This document shows positions 53,701 through 64,000 of a stretch of DNA of 64,000 nt, piece after piece. Location: the NCBI GenBank assembly GCA_038025085.1, contig CM076150.1:3142001-3206000 (forward strand), given 5' to 3'. The notes under the pieces were generated by a model. It ran no database searches and was not told where the DNA came from. It was given only the letters and a program-made list of their open reading frames with translations. Source of the DNA: Tetragonia tetragonoides (taxonomy: Eukaryota > Streptophyta > Magnoliopsida > Caryophyllales > Aizoaceae). Every line of letters starts with the position of its first letter. Position 1 is the first letter of the stretch. The position numbers and the translations under genes were made by a program.

Positions 53701-54377
53701 TTAGTAGTAACCTATGTCTTCTACTTTCTTTGTTCCATTAATGATGCCGCTTAAGTTCTGTGTAAGCAAGATAAAGGCCAGTTTTACACTAATATTTGGG
53801 TAAAAAAAATCATGCTCTCTGACAATTAGTCTGTGTACTCTGCAGGACAGGGTTCCAGGAGAACCATTTGTTACAAAGCCAGCTAAAGAAGCTGAAATGG
53901 AAAAGATAATGAAGTCCATGGAGGTAAACTATCCTTTCTTCAAGAGTGGTTGTGATCCCTCGCATGTCAAGCAAATTAAGTATCACATTTCTGTGTATTT
54001 CAGGGTCTCCCAGGAGCACCTGGAATGAAAATGTACTCCAGGGAAGAAATGATGAACATGCAAAACTTTGGCAACGAGGATGCCGATGAGGACGACGACG
54101 ATGAGGAGGAGGTGAATTTCCGGTCGAATTTGGTACGGACAAGATTTCTTGTTGAGGTTTTACATTGCTTTTAACAATTTCTACCTGTTTTACTGACTTG
54201 GAAGCCTATTCGATTCAGGGAAAAGCGCTTAAGGACAAAGAAAACAAAATAGTTGATTGGAAGGAAAAAGTCATGAAACACATATCAAGCACAGGGAAGA
54301 CACTAAAGACGCACGTAAACAAAGCAAAGACGCACATAAACAAAGCCTCTTACAGGCTAAAACGGTGGTGGAAATAA
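50716..54377 (+). CDS. Canopy-like / MSAP (saposin-type) secretory protein, 291 aa
   Basis: Seven exons, all GT-AG and in frame: 50716-50913, 51034-51144, 52547-52615, 52892-53023, 53846-53923, 54004-54132, 54219-54377. The product begins with a signal peptide (residues 1-23, hydrophobic ASIVVLLSWA). A saposin-like cysteine pattern follows: CQVC at 41-44, then Cys80, 113, 117, 124, 154 and 161. It matches plant proteins annotated as TLR4 regulator/MIR-interacting MSAP (DUF3456, canopy family; the At1g42480 type). Animal canopy proteins are ER chaperone-like helpers. Here an acidic stretch (DADEDDDDEEE) and a Lys-rich, helix-prone tail ending KRWWK follow the domain; there is no KDEL/HDEL signal. 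ER or secretory location is inferred; the biochemical role in plants is not known to me. Confidence 0.92.
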
Positions 54378-55898
54378 AAAAGGAATGCAGTTCTGAAGAA
54401 GAAATCGACTACCAAGAAGGCAGAACTATAGTAGATCATTACAAAAACATTGTATGAAAGTTTCTCCATGTTAGAGGTATTGTATCATTTTGGTTGTTTA
54501 GGTAGTTGCACAAAATACAGGTACTTCAATGTAGTCCGAACTTGGAACAATGCAATTTTGCTCGGAGTGTCAAACATTACTGGAGAAATCTTCAAGTGAG
54601 TAAGGAATCACTTCATAATTTAAGGCAGTCCTTGTATAATTGATTTCTTGTATGGAATAAATGTTCCACTCTTCTGTGCATTGCATTTTTGTTTCCCAAA
54701 GGGATGTGGAAAAAGGGTGTTTCAATTTGCAAATACTGAATTTGATTTGATGCCCAGAAATTGACTATCAGAAGTTCACTCGATAATCATACTACTGTAT
54801 TCTGTAATTTTGAACACAGGTTTTTCAACGTCAACTCGAAATCAGAGTTGATACTTGATAGTTGATACATTGGTCATTCACTGGTAAAGAGAGCACATTA
54901 ACACCTCTATCGGGCGTTAACCCGCTCCGAAAATGAACTCCTTTAACGAAATACCCAAAACAGACTAATAGAAAAATCTTCAACGAAATACCCAAAACAG
55001 ACTAATAGAAAAATCTTCATCATCTTTCAATGAACTACAGAATGCGATCGATTACCCACCCATCAATGTCGGTCCTAATAAGAGCCGCAGTACCAGTACC
55101 ATATGTGCACATTGCTCTGCAAATGTATAGCAGTTAAATAGTCTCTCAGTAACACAATCCTCCCATTTCGAGTAGTCCTGATAAAACACCGATCGACATA
55201 GAACCAGACAAAGTGACCAACGAGGCAACCAGTGGCGTATCTAGAAAAATTCACCCCAATCCCTTGAGGATTCATTAGGTGCTGGCTCCATAGCTGTGTT
55301 GGTTTCGCAATAGCCATGCTGAATCTGATTCCTCCAAAATAGGCTAGCTTGTTCGATGACATTTTGGGATTCTTGCAGCCAGAAAACAAATATAGGTTGC
55401 CTCTCTTTTTTTTTCTTAGATAACATGAGTATCTAAGCTTTGCTTGACTATTTCCATAGGCCCTAAAGTTAACGACCATGAAACCTCCAGTGGCCCTAAG
55501 GGTACTTGAAAAACATTGGTTGCCTCTTGATGTCAATGAATGCAATTGGTTAATGCAATGTGAAAATATCAATTACCAAAATTTTCGTTGTACTAAAATT
55601 ACAACACGGGCTAAATAGCCAACAAATAGATATGAAAATAAATAAAATGAAACACAAAAGCATGGTACACTGCAAACTCCAGATTCCCCCTCAATTTTTA
55701 AGGAGTGGAATTTGCTAAGCTCTCCCAATCAAGATTCAAGACTACCAATGTTCGGTTAAAGGAAAAAGGGAAAAGAAAAAGAAAAAGAACACCTAATTTA
55801 ATTTGTAAGAAAAAAACATCTTGAATCGGGTGCAATTTCTTTCACAACTACAAATATAGATCCCACTAGTACACAGCCTCAGAATCGGGTGTTACCTC
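54378..55898. other. Intergenic, 3' ends of two convergent genes
   Basis: The canopy-like gene (plus) and PRMT1 (minus) converge here. 54378-54700 looks like the 3' UTR of the first, and about 55640-55898 the 3' UTR of PRMT1. A 31-bp direct repeat ('ctttaacgaaatacccaaaa' / 'cttcaacgaaatacccaaaa' and the next 'cagactaatagaaaaatctt') lies at about 54942-55018. No gene was found; the 165-residue open frame on minus at 55075-55572 has no recognisable domain. Confidence 0.5.
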
Positions 55899-61560
<5,662 letters not shown>

Positions 61561-62906
61561 TTTTGAGAGGGTTTTAGAGTGTTGATGGAGAGAGAAAGAA
61601 CGAGAAAGAGAGGGAGAGAGACTAGGGTTTTGCAATGGGGAGTTTGAGGTTGTGTTATTAGTGTAGGGACATAAAAGTATCCCTATTGAAGTGGAAAACA
61701 ACATTCGAAAAACCAAACCTAAAAGCCTAAAACTAAAAGAAAACCCACCATAGTTTGGTCGTTACTTTAGTGGCCTAAGCAGAACAAAGTTAGCGATACA
61801 CCCTGTGTATAATAATACACAGGGCTGTCTGGTGACGTGGCGGCCTCCTATTGATCAAGGCATTGAATTAAAAAAATAAAGATAAATACATTAAAATTGA
61901 TTTTTTCATTTTAAATTCGAAATGTTAGGCCCAAAAAATTTAAATAGCCCTAGGGTTTGGTCAATAATTGGAGGGAATCAAGTAGGGTTTGGTCAACAAT
62001 TGGAGGGAAATTTTATTCCGGCGAACAGTATCGGAAATCCGGCGCCGAAATTTTTTTTTGGGATATTTCTGTCTCATCCTCTTTCATTCACAAACCCTCT
62101 TCAATCTTGAAAATTTTCCCTTTAAATCGACCGGTAATGTATAAAAATTCTGCGCGAGCTTATAGCCCACAACCTACAATTAAGTCCCCGTGAAGGAGGC
62201 GGTGCATGCAGATCTGTCAATTGAGCTAATAGACAAAGGACAGCGGAAGGCGAAAAGTAAAGAGAGATCCGAGGCAAATCCTAAGGAGAATAAGGTCAAC
62301 AGAGAAATTGGAGCTGAAACAAAGGTTGAACAAGTTTGAACCGAAGTACAAAGGTAAATTTGGTGACTGGCAAACTCAAAATCAAAAACTCTCACACGGC
62401 GGAGGAAGAAGCTGAAACCAGATCCGTCAGCGTGCAGTTGTCGGTGAAGATTTTTCAGGTTGGCATATCGTTGTTACTATATAATATGATTTTTTAAAGC
62501 CTAAAAAAAACAGTTGCTTAGGTCTGTTGTTACTATAATATTATTGTAGATGTTAAGTTGTTCCTAAACCTGATATAACACGGTGTTTTTAAGTCTAAAC
62601 ACACGAAATTTGAATGGTCATGATGTTACTGTGATATTACTCTGCAGGGGAAGTTGTTCCTTAAATTAGGTGAAGGTGTTCCTTAATTTATGAAAAATTA
62701 TTTGTTGCATAGATGTATTTAATCTTCTAATATGAATGATATGTGTAGTTTGGAACAATGTGTACGCATGCATTATGTGATTATGTAGTCTCAAATGATT
62801 TATCCTTTTGTACGCATGTGAAACATGTGTTATTGAATATATGCTGGAAGTTTACCATTTCAATAGTTTGCATAATAAATGGTTAACTGAATTACGATTC
62901 ATGTAG
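61561..62906. promoter_or_regulatory. Divergent region between PRMT1 and the PB1-like gene
   Basis: The PRMT1 leader is GA/CT-rich (61560-61625). GACGTGGC at 61834-61841 is an ABRE/G-box-like core. Further right, 62140-62460 may be a leader exon of the PB1-like gene, ending TTTTTCAG|GTTGGC near 62458; the acceptor would be TTCATGTAG directly before the ATG at 62907. No other gene was seen. Confidence 0.45.
61801..61824. repeat. Perfect 10-bp-arm palindrome upstream of PRMT1
   Basis: CCCTGTGTAT and its exact reverse complement ATACACAGGG are separated by AATA. It is preceded by TACA and followed by GCTGTCTGG. It could be a protein-binding dyad or the remnant of a transposon end. Confidence 0.8.
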
Positions 62907-63745
62907 ATGGCAACATCGTTCCATGTCACAATAAAACATGGGGGTGCCTTTTTGATGGAGCCAAATTATCACTACAGTGGTAATGATGAAAAAATGGTAT
63001 TCGATGATCCCTCGAAGTTCAATTTTCAAGCAATTAAGGATTGCGTAAATTTATTGGGGTATAAAGGTAGATTGAAGTTATTTGGGACTAAAAGTAACTG
63101 TAGGGAGGCGTTTCTTATAGAGTCAGATGTTGAAGTAGAACAGTTGAAAAGATTGGATAATAGTTCCGAACGGGTTATCTATGTAGAGCATGTTGAAGAA
63201 GAAGAGTTTTACAAAAAGGATAGTGTGGCTGCACACTTAGTAGGCAACACTACAATTGAGAATGTTGTGGTAATAAACGATATTCAGGGAGGCAAACTTG
63301 TAAACACCAGAGTAGAAGGAACAGCTGAGACTTTGGGAAAAAGGTCTGAGGCGGGAATGAAACAACCGAAAAATGCATACAAGATAGGGAGGAAAACATT
63401 AGCGAAAAGGCGGAGTATGAGGGCGAAGACTGTTGCGCATAAGAAGAGCAAAACAGAACGCGAAGCTGAGACAGTAAGCATCAAATTCATAAAAACCTTA
63501 ATGATTGTTGTTTAATTTCAATTGTGTAAGAGTTGGAAAATGGTAGTATAGACGATCGGTAATGCGTAATTGATTAAATGCAATAAAATGTGAACTAGGA
63601 AAGCGATGGTGTAAGCAAGGACGATGAGGCTGGTTTGAATCAGAATAAGGAATGCGAAAATGAAGATTTGCTTCCTGTAGAGGAGACGGAGCGAAAAGAG
63701 GAACAAGATTGCAAAAATGATGATGGCACCATTGGCAAAGATGCG
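62907..63745 (+). CDS. PB1-like-domain protein, N-terminal exons (MULE-related?)
   Basis: Two exons, 62907-63473 and 63599-63745, joined by GTAAGC...CTAG, give 238 codons open at the right end. Residues 1-100 (MATSFHVTIKHGGAFLMEPN, later 'FNFQAIKDCVNLLGYKGRLK') resemble the PB1-like module found at the N-terminus of many plant Mutator-like transposases and their relatives. After it comes a basic stretch (KIGRKTLAKRRSMRAKTVAH, nuclear-localisation-like) and a very acidic segment. The transposase or DNA-binding part would lie beyond the window. A SINE/RTE tail occupies the following sequence, so the gene may be interrupted. Assignment to MULE is from memory of the family and moderate at best. 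Confidence 0.5.
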
Positions 63746-63849
63746 GTAATGTTTCTTATACAAATTCATGCATGCTGGAGACCATTTCCAGTGTGGCTAA
63801 ATGTTTTACTACTTATGAGTTTGGAATATAAGCACCCAAAGCAAAATGG

Positions 63850-64000
63850 CTCGTAAAGTTGTCGGCACATCTTATTTAGTGTGAAATTGCCGATGGTCGT
63901 CCACTTTGGATCTCAGGTCAAGCCGAACGAGACACTTTGTGAGAATCTCACAGGGGTAAGGTTGCGTATAACCGACCTCACCCCCCTACCCTGCCTAGGT
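63850..64000 (+). mobile_element. SINE or RTE-LINE tail, cut by window edge
   Basis: 'caggggtaaggttgcgtata', 'ccctaccctgcctaggt' at 63950-64000 parallels the 3' tail of the RTE LINE ('aggggtaagactgcgtacat', 'ccccgccctaggcggg', 15904-15953). Plant SINEs and RTE LINEs share such 3' ends, so either is possible. The upstream limit is approximate. Confidence 0.55.

Noticed and set aside
55075..55572. 165-residue open frame on minus downstream of PRMT1
   Set aside because: No recognisable domain and no splice context; it probably arose by chance in the convergent 3' region.

Overview
The window is nuclear plant DNA, almost certainly from an AT-rich eudicot genome. Its genes are spread thin, carry GT-AG introns, and sit among L1- and RTE-type LINEs, hAT, Tourist-like and foldback MITEs and Helitron ends. 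The host genes belong to plant families (NDL, TIO/FUSED kinase, PRMT1, an FHA protein of the At4g14490 type, a canopy-like/MSAP protein). I cannot name the species; a Caryophyllales origin is only a weak impression.

Layout. 1-9.3 kb: the start codon and 5' flank of a second FHA-gene copy at the left edge, a hAT-type non-autonomous element with a perfect 8-bp target duplication, a decayed FAR1-related (FRS) pseudogene, and an intact intronless FHA gene (minus) whose product carries six 72-residue repeats. 9.3-13.1 kb: a Helitron end, another hAT-type element and empty AT-rich DNA. 13.1-21.3 kb: a TWO-IN-ONE (FUSED-type kinase) gene copy (plus). It keeps the kinase and the C-terminal ARM-like exons, has lost the middle, and carries a stop and a frameshift; a 5'-truncated RTE LINE lies in its leader intron. 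22.4-26.8 kb: LINE remnants in both orientations. 28.7-33.5 kb: an intact 11-exon NDL (NDRG-family) gene (minus). 34.1-39.5 kb: a long 5'-truncated L1-type LINE with target duplications. 39.5-50.5 kb: mostly non-coding, with hAT and MITE copies, nested MITEs, a likely TRIM/LTR remnant, tandem repeats and a Helitron 3' end. 50.7-54.4 kb: an intact 7-exon canopy-like/MSAP gene (plus). 55.9-61.6 kb: an intact 9-exon PRMT1 gene (minus) with an 11-bp micro-exon. 62.9 kb to the end: the N-terminal exons of a PB1-like, possibly MULE-derived gene and a SINE/RTE tail cut by the window edge.

The host genes form no operon or obvious pathway; they are independent transcription units in both orientations. 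The exon models for NDL, the canopy-like gene and PRMT1 were assembled by hand from splice sites; all junctions are GT-AG and stay in frame. I found no convincing unknown multi-gene system. The most unusual items are the higher-order repeat in the FHA protein, the shortened TIO copy that still encodes a catalytically complete kinase, and a paralogue comparison that shows a Helitron insertion at an A|T site.
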